Assembly: GCA_963971535.1 (NCBI GenBank)
Contig: OZ020599.1
Location: 92,771,157 to 92,835,156, forward strand
Direction of reading: 5' to 3'
Length of the DNA stretch: 64,000 nt
DNA from: Notolepis coatsorum
Taxonomy: Eukaryota > Chordata > Actinopteri > Aulopiformes > Paralepididae
Under the pieces are notes generated by a model, which had not been told where the DNA came from, did not search any database, and worked only from the letters and a program-made list of their open reading frames with translations. The position numbers and the translations under genes were made by a program. Shown in pieces: positions 62,919-64,000 of the stretch (position 1 is the stretch's first letter; the number at the start of each line of letters is the position of its first letter).

Positions 62919-62973
62919 ATATTGTTCACACTATGGTGAGGCATAAGACATGGCGTTTACACATTCAAGTGGT

Positions 62974-63595
62974 TAGGGCTGGGCGATATAACGATAATTA
63001 TCGCAATATATTTTAATAATCGATATCAGAAAAAAAGATATCGATTTTTTATTTTTATTTTTTTACCCAGAGACAGTGGACAGACTTGTCTTTCTTGCCT
63101 GCAACTTAAAGTAATGGCTTTCCTTGTCCAAATGACAATACTGACCAAATTGAGATTTATTTCTCTCTTGTCCATTTATTTTGTTTGCTTTCTAATGTAA
63201 AATACAGTTTGAAACCGTCTGTACACAGTAGGCTATGTGTGCTAGCAGAGCTAGTCTCCAGTCACGAGTCACGGTGCACATGTGCGGTGGTTTGTCCACC
63301 AAAAAAGCGCCAAAAGATAGAAAAGAAACTAGCAGAGCCAGAACTGTTCAACTCCCCTGGTGCCACAGCCAGCAGAGAAGCCCGTTTACTTTAGCTTTCT
63401 AGTGTGAGGGGCTGTAACACTAAAGATGGCGGCAACGACAAAGAATTGCTGCAAAATAAACATACATCTGTTGTTTAAAAAATATATATATATATATTTT
63501 TTAATACTTAACAATATCGATAATTATGGATATCACGTGATATGATATTGTTATCGATATCGCGATATCATTTTTGGCCATATCGCCCAGCCCTA
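62974..63595. mobile_element. hAT MITE (622 bp), TAGGGCTGGGCGATAT type
   Basis: TAGGGCTGGGCGATATAACG and the inverted GGCCATATCGCCCAGCCCTA form near-perfect ends with ATCGATA-rich arms. Perfect duplications caagtggt lie at 62966-62973 and 63596-63603. A small frame inside (63185-63394) has no recognisable domain. Confidence 0.93.
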
Positions 63596-63603
63596 CAAGT
63601 GGT

Positions 63604-64000
63604 TATAGTGTAACAGAGTATTTTCTGTTTCCCAAATAATAGATTCTTATCAAACTGGTGAACTACACGCCTGTAGCCCCTAAAGCTGCTAAAATACACA
63701 TTTTGTTCACGGTTTTGTTTCTAGAAGTAGAGCAGGTTGGAATGGAAACCCTAAGTATTACTCTCCCCAAAACCAAGACTTCTCCCCAAGCAGAAACAAT
63801 TTATGAGTAACGCATACCTACTCCCATTATGGGCGGTAAGTGTGTACACAAAGTTAACACACAGATATACACACTCTCTCCTCAAGTAGATTGATTTTTT
63901 AGAGTTATCAATGAATAATTCTTTTTACATGCATTCACTCTAGAATTGCCACAGTTATCTACAATAGCAACGATAAAGAAGTGCCAACCACATATTATAA
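63604..64000. other. No feature recognised
   Basis: Non-repetitive looking sequence with no supported gene, exon or bounded element. Confidence 0.5.

Overview
The window reads as nuclear DNA of a ray-finned (teleost-type) fish. It holds two spliced host genes, both with GT-AG introns and intact reading phase across every junction I could follow. The rest is dominated by fish-type repeats: hAT and piggyBac-like DNA elements, L2-like LINEs, tRNA-derived SINEs, a DIRS-type retrotransposon, a Ty3/gypsy pol, and many mini- and microsatellites. Nothing bacterial, plasmid-like or CRISPR-like is present. The species cannot be named from sequence alone.

Positions 1-4450 are intergenic. They hold the end of a hAT-like element, a short coding-looking relic with a polyA signal (673-1233), a dead LINE split by a hAT element with perfect target duplications (1638-3480), and a small MITE. 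Positions 4453-35403 hold bpi on the + strand, a bactericidal/permeability-increasing protein (BPI/LBP) gene. It has a likely 5' UTR exon and 15 coding exons that add up to 467 residues with a signal peptide and the two cysteines of the family disulfide. Intron 2 is mostly a 23-bp satellite interrupted by LINE pieces. Intron 4 carries an antisense gypsy pol and a sense DIRS element placed head to head. Several minisatellites lie against exon edges, most notably a 30-bp array that looks derived from the exon 10 splice acceptor.

Positions 35915 to beyond 60139 hold prelid3b on the - strand, convergent with bpi. It encodes a PRELI/MSF1-domain lipid-transfer protein of the mitochondrial intermembrane space. 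Five coding exons lie here; the first exon, with the start codon, was not found and probably lies beyond 64000. Its two largest introns contain transposon nests up to four levels deep (41432-46511 and 46782-53050), datable in order by target-site duplications. From 53051 to 64000 come further hAT elements, a block rich in CTAACC/TTAACC with inverted ends, SINEs, and an inverted copy of part of another hAT.

The two genes have unrelated jobs (extracellular binding of bacterial lipopolysaccharide; mitochondrial phospholipid transfer) and simply converge. I did not find a convincing new biological system. The most interesting items are the splice-acceptor minisatellite, the recurrent TAGGG-ended hAT elements with shared internal modules, the chimeric gypsy/piggyBac-like open frame, and the piggyBac-like end 12 bp from a prelid3b splice donor.
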